Of a stretch of DNA of 22,958 nt, positions 15,719-22,243 are shown piece by piece. The notes below the pieces were generated by a model that made no database searches, had not been told where the DNA came from, and saw only the letters and a list, made by a program, of their open reading frames with translations. Source of the stretch: CAZGUH01 sp964529005 (GTDB lineage: Bacteria > Actinomycetota > Acidimicrobiia > Acidimicrobiales > Ilumatobacteraceae); assembly GCA_964529005.1 (NCBI GenBank), contig CAZGUH010000054.1, positions 1 through 22,958 on the forward strand. The letters run 5' to 3'. Each line of letters begins with the position of its first letter. Positions within the stretch are counted from its first letter, which is position 1. A program made the position numbers and the translations under genes.

Positions 15719-15724
15719 ACCGTA
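15719..15724 (-). promoter_or_regulatory. -10 element (TACGGT) of the split-barrel gene, leaderless arrangement
   Basis: Read on the minus strand, TACGGT is followed by exactly 7 bases and then the ATG at 15711. No Shine-Dalgarno is present. Confidence 0.4.
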
Positions 15725-15806
15725 ACGGCGAGCTCGCCGCTGCGACGAGCCGCGACTACCGTCGGCGCCGACGACCGGCATCGCCGGCCAGACCGAGAGC
15801 GGAACG

Positions 15807-16514
15807 ATGCGCGCCACCCCCGTTCGCGTCTGGGTCGCCGATCTCGACGACCCGGCGACCCGCGACCTGGAACATGCGGCCTTCCTCGACCCCGACGAGG
15901 TCGCTCGCGCCGGCGCGTTCCGCCAGCCCGCCGATCGGACGCGCTTCGTCGTGGGCGCCGCGCTGGCCAAGCACGCCGTCGCGCACGAGATCGGGGCCAC
16001 GGCCGCTTCGATCCGGATCGATCGACGCTGCCAGAGCTGTGGCCGCCAGCACGGACGGCCACGAGCCGTCGGCGTCGCAGGGGTCCACATCTCGGTCGCC
16101 CATTCCGCCGCGCTCGTCGCCGTCGCGCTCACCCGGATGGCGCCGGTGGGCATCGACGTCGAGCACCGATCGGGCGGGCGGGATCTGCCGGCCGAGGAGA
16201 TCGTCAGCCCCAGCGAGCCGGCGACCTGCGTGGATCTGCTCACAGTATGGTGCCGCAAGGAGGCGGTGCTGAAGGCGACCGCCGACGGGTTGCGCGTGCC
16301 GCTGACCGACGTGGTGCTGGGTCCGCATCAGGCGGGAGCGCTGCTGGTGAGCTACGCGGGCCGTGCCCTCGCCGCCCGGATCACCGACGTGGCCCTCGGC
16401 GACGGCTACGCGGCCGCGGTGGCCGTGCTCGGCGACGTCCCGACGAGCATCGAGGTGCGCCCTGCCGCAGCGCTCGTCTCGCCCGGCTCGGTCACCGGCG
16501 ATCGCGACCGCTAA
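15807..16514 (+). CDS. 4'-phosphopantetheinyl transferase, Sfp type
   Basis: A 235-residue enzyme that transfers phosphopantetheine from CoA to a serine of acyl- or peptidyl-carrier proteins. The family motifs are VHISVAHSAALVAVALT (about 94-110), the metal-binding VGIDVEH with Asp117 and Glu119, and WCRKEAVLKA with Glu152 and Lys156. The length fits the Sfp/EntD group rather than the small AcpS type. ATG 15807 has GAGCGGA upstream; TACCGT at 15757-15762 could be the -10, giving a leader of about 37 bases. No carrier-protein gene or synthase is in the window, so it may serve targets elsewhere. Its TAA overlaps the stop codon of the convergent ferredoxin gene. Confidence 0.9.
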   Translation: MRATPVRVWVADLDDPATRDLEHAAFLDPDEVARAGAFRQPADRTRFVVGAALAKHAVAHEIGATAASIRIDRRCQSCGRQHGRPRAVGVAGVHISVAHSAALVAVALTRMAPVGIDVEHRSGGRDLPAEEIVSPSEPATCVDLLTVWCRKEAVLKATADGLRVPLTDVVLGPHQAGALLVSYAGRALAARITDVALGDGYAAAVAVLGDVPTSIEVRPAAALVSPGSVTGDRDR

Positions 16515-16903
16515 TCGGCGAAGACGTCGCGGCTGAGCTGCATGAAGAACGTGTGGTCGTGGCCCTTGTTCGGGTCCGCCGCGTTGTACTTGACGTTCGC
16601 CGAGCCATCGGGAAGGTGGTCGTCGGGATAGATCGCGCCCACCGGGCAGACGTCGGGCTGGTAGCACGCGGTGCACGACGTGCATTCGTCGAGGTTGACA
16701 TACAGAAGGGTGTCGCCGAAGATCGCCACCGCGTCCGGGTCCGGGGTGTGCGTGTTCTCGACGCCGGCGCCGGCTTCGTCCTCGGAGAACAGCGTGTTCG
16801 ACGATGCGTCGTACTCGTAGATGCACTGCACCGGGCAGACGTTCACGCAGCTGCGATCCTTCACCCCGATGCAGGCTTCGGTGATGACTGCGAGTCCGGC
16901 CAT
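16511..16903 (-). CDS. Ferredoxin of the 7Fe/8Fe type with expanded inter-cluster region
   Basis: A 130-residue iron-sulfur protein. The first cluster motif is Cys11-x7-Cys19-x3-Cys23-Pro with Cys27 (CIGVKDRSCVNVCPVQC), as in seven-iron ferredoxins. The second is Cys74-x2-Cys77-x2-Cys80-x5-Cys86-Pro, two residues longer than the usual x3. Between the motifs are 46 residues (typical small ferredoxins have about a dozen), rich in acidic residues. The C-terminal 38 residues include HDHTFFMQLSRDVFAD. It is an electron carrier; a cytochrome P450 or oxidoreductase partner is possible, but none is adjacent. ATG 16903 has TTTGGAGG eight bases upstream, a strong site that decides the start. Confidence 0.88.
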   Translation of the reverse strand: MAGLAVITEACIGVKDRSCVNVCPVQCIYEYDASSNTLFSEDEAGAGVENTHTPDPDAVAIFGDTLLYVNLDECTSCTACYQPDVCPVGAIYPDDHLPDGSANVKYNAADPNKGHDHTFFMQLSRDVFAD

Positions 16904-16967
16904 CGCGTGACCTCCAAAGGCGTCCGGTCCGACGGACAAGCCCTCACGTACCCCCGAACGCGATCGC

Positions 16968-17602
16968 CTACCCAGCGCGCGACCGCGCCGGGGCCGCCAC
17001 ACGATCGTCACCAGCTCCGCGGCCGCTGCCCGCCTGAGGACGTCCGTCGTGGCGGCGAGCCGGGCGAGGCTGAGCCCCTCGATCCATGGCGGCGGCGCGC
17101 GCGCCATCGCGCAGCCATGCGACGGCCGAGACCTCCTTCAGGCTGAGCACGGTGGTGACCCAGGGCAGCTCGGCGTGCACCGCGCGCAACGTCTCCGCAG
17201 AGCGCGCGACCACGATCACCTCTCGGTCACGCCGGCAGTCTCGCGCCACACGGCNNNNNNNNNNNNNNNNNNNNNNNNNNNNNNNNNNNNNNNNNNNNNN
17301 NNNNNNNNNNNNNNNNNNNNNNNNNNNNNNNNNNNNNNNNNNNNNNNNNNNNNNGCTGCGCGCCGCGCGGCGAGCCAGGGCGAGGTCCTCCCCGGCGTTG
17401 TGAGCCGCCAGGCGGACCGCGCCATCCCGTCCCCGCCGCGGCGCTCGGCTCCGACCGAGCCCGGTCCGCCGACCGCCAGGACAGCGCACGTCGCGATCAC
17501 GATCGCGGTGCCGAGATGGATCACGGTCCGCAGAGCCGTCCTGAACGCGACCAGGTGCAAGCTTGGCCGCTGCGCCCACCGGGTACCCATCTCGTGTGTC
17601 AT
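16968..17602 (-). pseudogene. Broken phosphodiesterase-like gene (GDPD-like?) spanning the assembly gap
   Basis: Coding-like sequence (codons ending in G/C) can be followed on the minus strand, but only by changing frame. From ATG 17602 (or 17590) there is a signal-anchor-like segment, IHLGTAIVIATCAVLAVGG. Near 17440 the coding pattern moves to another frame that reads VRLAAHNAGEDLALARRAA, resembling the first strand and helix of glycerophosphodiester phosphodiesterase-type barrels. After the N gap it reads AVWRETAGVTER, then, one frame over, VIVVARSAETLRAVHAELPW and TTVLSLKEVSAVAWL. Near 17095 it moves again to IEGLSLARLAATTDVLRRA. This is either poor sequence at contig ends or a decaying gene. 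The family call is tentative. Confidence 0.45.
17255..17354. other. Assembly gap (100 Ns)
   Basis: A run of exactly 100 Ns, the conventional placeholder for a gap of unknown length. Reading frames cannot be carried across it. Confidence 0.99.
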
Positions 17603-17651
17603 CGTCGTGGGTCATGCGCGCCCGGTCTGCGAACCACCTGCCGGCCCGATC

Positions 17652-17668
17652 GTGACAGGACTGTGACA
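17652..17668 (+). repeat. Tandem GTGACA repeat with 11-bp period upstream of otsA
   Basis: GTGACA occurs at 17652-17657 and 17663-17668, separated by 5 bases, so the copies lie on the same face of the helix. A weaker GTGACG follows at 17683-17688. This is the architecture of OmpR/PhoB-family response-regulator sites. It lies 47-63 bases before the otsA start, and an OmpR-type regulator is encoded just downstream of otsA. Confidence 0.4.
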
Positions 17669-17714
17669 TTGGCGCACCGCCGGTGACGTGCACGTTGGGA
17701 AGGATGGGTCCGTG

Positions 17715-19112
17715 ATGGAGCCCGACCGCAACGACCGCCTCGTGATCGTTGCCAACCGGCTGCCGGTGCGGTGGATGGACGCGCCTGAGGGCGCCGCCCA
17801 GTGGCAGCCGAGCCCCGGAGGGCTCGTCGCAGCGCTCGCGCCCGCGATCCGGGGGCGGCCGTCTACGTGGGTCGGCTGGTCGGGCGCGGCGACGCCGGTG
17901 GAGCCGCCGGGCTCGGAGGGGCACGTCGATCTGCACGCCGTCGACCTCGACGACGACGAGCTGGCGGGCTTCTACAACGGCTTCGCCAACAGCACGCTGT
18001 GGCCGCTCTACCACGACGCGATCGTCGTGCCGCTGTTCGACCGCCAGTACTGGGACACCTACAGGCGGGTCAACGAGCGCTTCGCGGACGCGGCCGCGCA
18101 GGTCGCCCCACCCGGGGCCACGGTGTGGATCCACGACTACCAGCTGCAGCTCGTCCCGGCGATGCTCCGTGCCCGCCGGGACGATCTGGCGATCGGCTTC
18201 TACCTGCACATCCCGTTCCCCGCGCAGGAGCTGTTCCTGCGCCTGCCCTGGCGCGACGAGATCACCGCCGGCATCCTCGGGTCCGACGTCGCCGGGTTCC
18301 AGACCGAGGTCGGCGCGCAGAACTTCCGTCTCGTCGCTCGCCGGTTGCTCGGCGCTCGCATCGACGGCGACGCCGTCGTGCTGGGCGGCCGCCGTGTCCG
18401 CATCGGCACGTTCCCAGTCGGCATCGACGTGGGCCGGGTCGAAGACGTCGCCCGCCAACCCGCGACGGTGCAACGCGTGCGCCAGATCCGCAGCGAGCTG
18501 GGCGATCCGTCGGTGATGCTGCTGGGGGTGGACCGGCTCGACTACACCAAAGGCATCGGGGTGCGCCTGCGCGCATACCGCGAGCTCCTGGAGGAGGGAC
18601 GGATCGATCCGTCCAAGGTGGTGCTCGTGCAGATCGCCGAGCCGTCGCGCGACGACGTGCCCGGATATCGCGAGATCCGCGATGAGGTCGAGCGGCTGGT
18701 CGGCGCGATCAACGGTGACTTCGGCCGGCTCGACGGCACGGCGGTCAAGTACCTCCACCAGTCGCAGTGCTTCGAGGAGCTCGTCGCGCTCTACCAGGCC
18801 GCGGACGTCATGCTCGTGACGCCGTTTCGCGATGGGATGAACCTGGTCGCCAAGGAATACGTCGCAGCGCGCGGCGATCGCCCGGGCACGCTCGTGCTGT
18901 CGGAGTTCGCAGGGGCCGCTCACGAGCTGCGCCGTGCGGTTATGGTGAACCCGTTCGATGTCGATGATCTGAAGTCAGCGATCGACGATGCCGTCAACCG
19001 TCCCGATCACGATCGGCGCCGATGGGGCTCGCTTCGGCGCTCGGTTGCGCGCAACGACTCCGCCGCCTGGGCGGAGCGCTTCCTCGGTGCGCTCGACCGC
19101 GGACCGGCGTGA
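17715..19112 (+). CDS. otsA: Trehalose-6-phosphate synthase (GT20)
   Basis: A 465-residue glycosyltransferase family 20 enzyme that makes trehalose 6-phosphate from a nucleotide-glucose and glucose 6-phosphate in the cytoplasm. Visible signatures: VANRLPVRW near the N-terminus, the SPGGLVAAL loop, STWVGWSG, VWIHDYQLQLVPAML, GFYLHIPFPAQELF, VDRLDYTKG (Arg274 and Lys279, phosphate contacts in the E. coli enzyme) and FRDGMNLVAKEYVA. The length equals that of the single-domain bacterial OtsA; no OtsB phosphatase is fused or nearby. GGGAAGGA (17697-17704) serves ATG 17715 or the adjacent in-frame GTG 17712; the frame extends to 17688. It is followed 36 bases later by a two-component system in the same orientation, suggesting a stress-linked operon. 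Confidence 0.93.
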   Translation: MEPDRNDRLVIVANRLPVRWMDAPEGAAQWQPSPGGLVAALAPAIRGRPSTWVGWSGAATPVEPPGSEGHVDLHAVDLDDDELAGFYNGFANSTLWPLYHDAIVVPLFDRQYWDTYRRVNERFADAAAQVAPPGATVWIHDYQLQLVPAMLRARRDDLAIGFYLHIPFPAQELFLRLPWRDEITAGILGSDVAGFQTEVGAQNFRLVARRLLGARIDGDAVVLGGRRVRIGTFPVGIDVGRVEDVARQPATVQRVRQIRSELGDPSVMLLGVDRLDYTKGIGVRLRAYRELLEEGRIDPSKVVLVQIAEPSRDDVPGYREIRDEVERLVGAINGDFGRLDGTAVKYLHQSQCFEELVALYQAADVMLVTPFRDGMNLVAKEYVAARGDRPGTLVLSEFAGAAHELRRAVMVNPFDVDDLKSAIDDAVNRPDHDRRRWGSLRRSVARNDSAAWAERFLGALDRGPA

Positions 19113-19148
19113 ACGTGTCGATGACGACCACCGGAGGAAGAGCGATCG

Positions 19149-19826
19149 ATGAACCCGCGTGCCTTGGTGATCGAAGACGACGAGTCGGTGCGCGAGGCGA
19201 TCTCGATGGTGCTCGGGCGTGCCGGGTTCGGTGTCGAGGCAGTGGAGGACGGCGGCAGCGGCATCGGCCGGCTCGACGAGGGTCTCTTCGATCTCGTCAT
19301 CCTCGACCTCATGCTGCCCGGCATGAGCGGCTTCGACGTGTGCCGCGAGATCCGCGCCCGCAGCGGCATCCCGATCGTGATGGTCACAGCCCGCGCTGAC
19401 ACCGCGGACGTCGTCGCGGGGCTCGAGCTCGGCGCCGACGACTACGTCACCAAGCCGTTCGAGGCCGCTGAGCTCGCAGCGCGCGCCCGCGCCGCGGTCC
19501 GGCGAGCGGTCGAGACCGAGCCGTCGCGTCGCACGGTGCGCGACCTGGAGATCGACGAGCCGGCCTTTCGCGTCAGCCGCGACGGCGTCGAGATTCCGCT
19601 CACCGCGACGGAGTTCCGCCTGCTCGTCACGCTCGCCCGCCACGCCGGTCAGGTGATGACCCGGGAGGTGCTCCTCGAGCGCGTGTGGGGCTACAACTAC
19701 CTCGGCGATTCTCGGCTCGTCGACATGGCGATGCGCCGGCTGCGCAGCAAGTTGGGCGAGCCGACGTCCGGCGGCGAGTACATCGCGACGGTCCGATCGA
19801 TCGGGTACCGGTTCGAGCGGGGCTGA
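19149..19826 (+). CDS. OmpR/PhoB-family response regulator
   Basis: A 225-residue regulator. The receiver domain (1-115) has the acidic pair Glu9-Asp10-Asp11, the phospho-acceptor Asp53 (VILDLMLPG), Thr80 and Lys102 (DYVTKPF), so it is complete. The C-terminal winged helix (about 130-225) shows LTATEFRLLVTLARHAGQ, VLLERVWGYN, RLVDMAMRRLRSKLG and TVRSIGYRFE. The domain layout and wording resemble MtrA-type regulators, but I do not claim orthology. GGAGGAAG is about 10 bases before ATG 19149. The sensor kinase starts 5 bases after its stop, so the pair is surely co-translated. Its target may include the tandem repeats before otsA and near 22150. Confidence 0.93.
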   Translation: MNPRALVIEDDESVREAISMVLGRAGFGVEAVEDGGSGIGRLDEGLFDLVILDLMLPGMSGFDVCREIRARSGIPIVMVTARADTADVVAGLELGADDYVTKPFEAAELAARARAAVRRAVETEPSRRTVRDLEIDEPAFRVSRDGVEIPLTATEFRLLVTLARHAGQVMTREVLLERVWGYNYLGDSRLVDMAMRRLRSKLGEPTSGGEYIATVRSIGYRFERG

Positions 19827-19830
19827 CGGC

Positions 19831-21270
19831 GTGGCGGACGACGTGGCCGACGTGCGGGCGCCGCACCGCTTCCGCCGCCGCCTGACCGCGGCGTTCGTCC
19901 TGACCGCGGCGATCACCACGGGCACGCTGGCGATCGTGACGTATGCGCTGACGCGCGAGTACCGCCACCGCAACTTCGAGCAGACCAGCCGCGACGAGGT
20001 GCGCGTCGCGCTCGCACTGGCGCCGCGAACGCTCGACTCGGACAGCTTCGAGCGCATCCTGCGCGTCTACGAGACCCGCACGGGCAGTGACGCCGTGGCC
20101 GTCGACGGCGATGCCAGCTACTCCTCGTCGAACGTCATCACCGCGGCGCACGTGCCCGCCGAGATCTACGACGACATCGGCGATCGGCTGCGCACCACGA
20201 CGCTGCGGGTCGCGGCGCGCGACTACCTCGTCGTCGCCGGGTTGGGGCCGAACGAGGAGCACTACGCGTTCTTCTTCTCGCTCGACCAGCTGCACGACGG
20301 CCTCGTCGAGCTGCGTCGCGTGCTGCTCGGCGGGTGGACCGCGATCGTGGTCGTCTCGCTGGCGGTCGGCCACCTCGTCGCCCGGCGGACGTTGCGGCCG
20401 GTGCGCGAAGCAGCCGTCGCCGCCAACGCGATGGCCGACGGCAAGCTCGACACCCGCATCCGCACGCGCGGTGACGACGAGTTCAGCCACTGGGCCCGCT
20501 CGTTCAACACGATGGCCGACGCGCTCCAGACGAAGATCGACGAGCTCAACCGCGCCGCCGATCGCGAGCGCCAGTTCACCGCGAACGTCGCCCACGACCT
20601 GCGCACACCGCTCACCGGGATGACCGCGATGGCGTCGCTGCTGCGCGAGCAGCTGGAGACGCTTCCCGCCGACACCCGCCGCGCGGTGGAGATCATCATC
20701 AACGACAGCGAGCGCCTCAAGGAGCTCGTGCTGGAGCTGCTCGAGCTCGCCCGCCTCGACGCCGGAACCGACGTGATCGACGCCGAGGACCTCGATCTCG
20801 CCACGGCGGTCCACGCGACCCTCGAGTCGCTGTCGCTGCCGCCCGACGCGCGGATCAGCGTCGACGTGCCCCCAGGGCTGGAAGTCCATGCCGAGCGGCC
20901 ACGCTTCCGCCGAGCGCTCGGCAACCTCGTCGGCAACGCGGTGACGCACGGCGGCGGGACGGTGTCGATCGTGGCCGAGCGCGCCGCAGGCGATGTCCTG
21001 ATCCGCGTCCGCGACAACGGGCGCGGGATCGACGACGAGTTGCGCGAGCGAGTGTTCGACCGCTTCGTGCGCGGCGACGCGTCCCGCGCCTCGGGTGGTT
21101 CAGGACTGGGACTGGCGATCGCGCGCGAGCAGGCGCGGGCGCAGGGAGGCGACGTGTCGGCCGGCAACGCGCGCGACGGAGGCGCCGAGTTCACCCTGCG
21201 CTTGCCGGCGGGCCGGCCGAGGCCGGATCGATCGTCGCGAAGCTGTGACGCCACGCTGCCCGCGACGTGA
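19831..21270 (+). CDS. Sensor histidine kinase (HAMP-HisKA-HATPase), MtrB/VanS-like
   Basis: A 479-residue membrane kinase. TM1 is at about 17-40 (LTAAFVLTAAITTGTLAIV), an extracytoplasmic sensor of about 120 residues follows, and TM2 is at about 165-185 (WTAIVVVSLAVGHLVA). The HAMP linker runs to about 240. The phosphorylated His255 is in NVAHDLRTPLTG. The ATPase domain has the N box GNLVGNAVTHGG, the G1 box DNGRGIDDELRERVFDRF and the G2 box GGSGLGLAIAREQA. It starts with GTG 19831, five bases after the regulator gene. Its TGA overlaps the GTG of the receiver-like gene (GTGA), making a three-gene signalling unit. The signal sensed is unknown. Confidence 0.93.
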   Translation: MADDVADVRAPHRFRRRLTAAFVLTAAITTGTLAIVTYALTREYRHRNFEQTSRDEVRVALALAPRTLDSDSFERILRVYETRTGSDAVAVDGDASYSSSNVITAAHVPAEIYDDIGDRLRTTTLRVAARDYLVVAGLGPNEEHYAFFFSLDQLHDGLVELRRVLLGGWTAIVVVSLAVGHLVARRTLRPVREAAVAANAMADGKLDTRIRTRGDDEFSHWARSFNTMADALQTKIDELNRAADRERQFTANVAHDLRTPLTGMTAMASLLREQLETLPADTRRAVEIIINDSERLKELVLELLELARLDAGTDVIDAEDLDLATAVHATLESLSLPPDARISVDVPPGLEVHAERPRFRRALGNLVGNAVTHGGGTVSIVAERAAGDVLIRVRDNGRGIDDELRERVFDRFVRGDASRASGGSGLGLAIAREQARAQGGDVSAGNARDGGAEFTLRLPAGRPRPDRSSRSCDATLPAT

Positions 21271-21695
21271 CGAACGGCCGTCACACTGGCCCGGTGCCTG
21301 CGCATCCCGGGTTCACGGCGAACGGCGTCGAGCGCACCACCCTGCTCGTCGGCGTTCCGGCGCCTGCCGAGCTGACCGGCCTGCTGCGTGCAGCGAACGT
21401 CCGCGTGCTGTCGAGCGCATCGGCCGAGGAGGCGCTCGGCATCCTCATGCGGCACGCGGTCGATTGCCTCGTCGTCGACACACGCCTGTCCGGGATGAGC
21501 GCCGGCGACCTGCTGGCGGAGGTCCGCCGGCGCCACGACCCGCCGACGCTGATCATCGAGGCGGCGAACAACCCGTCCCGTTCCACGAGCGCCTGGATCG
21601 ACGCCGGCGCGACCGACTGCGTCGACGACCGCACGAGCGCCGCGATCGTCGCCGCCCGGTGCGGCGCGATCCTGCGACGCCGCCGCGTCGCCTGA
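21267..21695 (+). CDS. Stand-alone degenerate receiver-domain protein
   Basis: A 142-residue protein with a receiver-like fold and no output domain. By eye it aligns with the neighbouring response regulator: VDCLVVDTRLSGMSAGDLL carries Asp71 at the phospho-acceptor position. The acidic pair after strand 1 is missing (LLVGVPAP), the strand-4 Thr/Ser is Glu98, and the strand-5 Lys is Asp121 (ATDCVDD). Phosphorylation is therefore doubtful, and it may act as a pseudo-receiver that binds the kinase or regulator. GTG 21267 overlaps the kinase stop; GTG 21294 is an alternative that removes a nine-residue tail. A small hairpin (GTGACG/CGTCAC, 21267-21284) covers the first start. Confidence 0.75.
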   Translation: MTNGRHTGPVPAHPGFTANGVERTTLLVGVPAPAELTGLLRAANVRVLSSASAEEALGILMRHAVDCLVVDTRLSGMSAGDLLAEVRRRHDPPTLIIEAANNPSRSTSAWIDAGATDCVDDRTSAAIVAARCGAILRRRRVA

Positions 21696-21722
21696 GCGCC
21701 GGACCGCCGACCGGATCCGCGG

Positions 21723-21992
21723 CTACTGGTGGTCGGATCGCGTCGCCTCGGCGATGAACGCCGCTGTCAGCGCGCCGACGCCCAGCAGCCACAGCAGGAC
21801 CGATGCCCGCGCGAGGCCCAGACACAACGTCGCGCACGCCACGACGAGCAGCACCAGGATCGCCGGGACTCCCACGCCGTCGCGCGGCATCGCCCGGAAC
21901 CGCGCCACAAGGTCGGGATCGCTGCGGCGCATCTCGCTCTCCAGTCGAGCGATTCGTCGGGCGATCTCGCCGTTGTCGATCTCATTGGCCAC
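21723..21992 (-). CDS. DUF3040-like small membrane protein
   Basis: An 89-residue protein. The N-terminal 35 residues form a charged helix (IARRIARLESEMRRSDPDLVARF), followed by two adjacent hydrophobic segments, VPAILVLLVVACATLCLGLA and ASVLLWLLGVGALTAAFIA, and a short polar tail. A helix with a DPxxxxRF element before two membrane spans is typical of actinobacterial DUF3040 proteins, whose function is unknown. GTG 21992 is supported by GGAGG seven bases upstream; the open frame further upstream is not used. It converges on the receiver gene (27 bases apart) and follows a 33-residue ORF by 14 bases. Confidence 0.75.
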   Translation of the reverse strand: MANEIDNGEIARRIARLESEMRRSDPDLVARFRAMPRDGVGVPAILVLLVVACATLCLGLARASVLLWLLGVGALTAAFIAEATRSDHQ

Positions 21993-22006
21993 GCGATCGC
22001 CTCCGC

Positions 22007-22108
22007 CTACAGGCGATGTTCGAACGACGGCCACGCGGTCGTCAACGTCACGGCGACGATCGCGGTGGCGACGACACAGACGAATGCGGCGCGCATGCCC
22101 GCGATCAT
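22007..22108 (-). CDS. Putative 33-residue single-span membrane peptide
   Basis: ATG 22108 opens a 34-codon frame ending in TAG at 22007-22009, just before the ribosome binding site of the DUF3040-like gene. The peptide begins MIAGMRAAFVCVVATAIVAV, continues TLTTAWPSFEHRL, and has one hydrophobic span. Of its 32 codons after the start, about 28 end in G or C, like real genes here. The ribosome binding site is weak (CCGGAACG). Met5 is an alternative start. It is likely co-transcribed with the DUF3040-like gene. Function is unknown; I do not recognise a family. A leader ORF for translational coupling is an alternative. Confidence 0.5.
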   Translation of the reverse strand: MIAGMRAAFVCVVATAIVAVTLTTAWPSFEHRL

Positions 22109-22140
22109 CGTTCCGGCGCATCGCGGATTGGTGGCCCGAT

Positions 22141-22158
22141 TGTCACAGTCGTGTCACA
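22141..22158. repeat. Tandem TGTCACA repeat with 11-bp period in the divergent intergenic region
   Basis: TGTCACA occurs at 22141-22147 and 22152-22158, an 11-bp period. TGTCA half-sites at this spacing resemble boxes of OmpR/PhoB-family regulators (PhoB, MtrA). The repeat sits 33 bases before the small minus-strand ORF and about 85 before the RIC gene, in position to affect either. Confidence 0.45.
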
Positions 22159-22191
22159 ACGGCCGCGCGCGGGGCGGACCAGATCACCCCT

Positions 22192-22219
22192 TTGTTTTTC
22201 TAGCAGTTGATGGTGAAAT
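22192..22219 (+). promoter_or_regulatory. Candidate promoter of the RIC gene
   Basis: An unusually AT-rich stretch in this genome. TTGTTT (22192-22197) and TGAAAT (22214-22219) are separated by 16 bases, giving a predicted start near 22226 and a short leader. A lone TTGAT half-site (22207-22211) is present, but no complete FNR- or NsrR-type palindrome. Confidence 0.35.
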
Positions 22220-22243
22220 AGTGCCATCGAGAAGGGAGACGGC

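Noticed and set aside
21267..21284. GTGACG/CGTCAC hairpin as a regulatory element over the receiver start
   Set aside because: Six pairs inside coding sequence of a GC-rich genome; such stems are frequent by chance.
22207..22220. FNR/NnrR-type nitric-oxide regulator site upstream of the RIC gene
   Set aside because: Only the TTGAT half is present; the second half reads AAATA instead of ATCAA.
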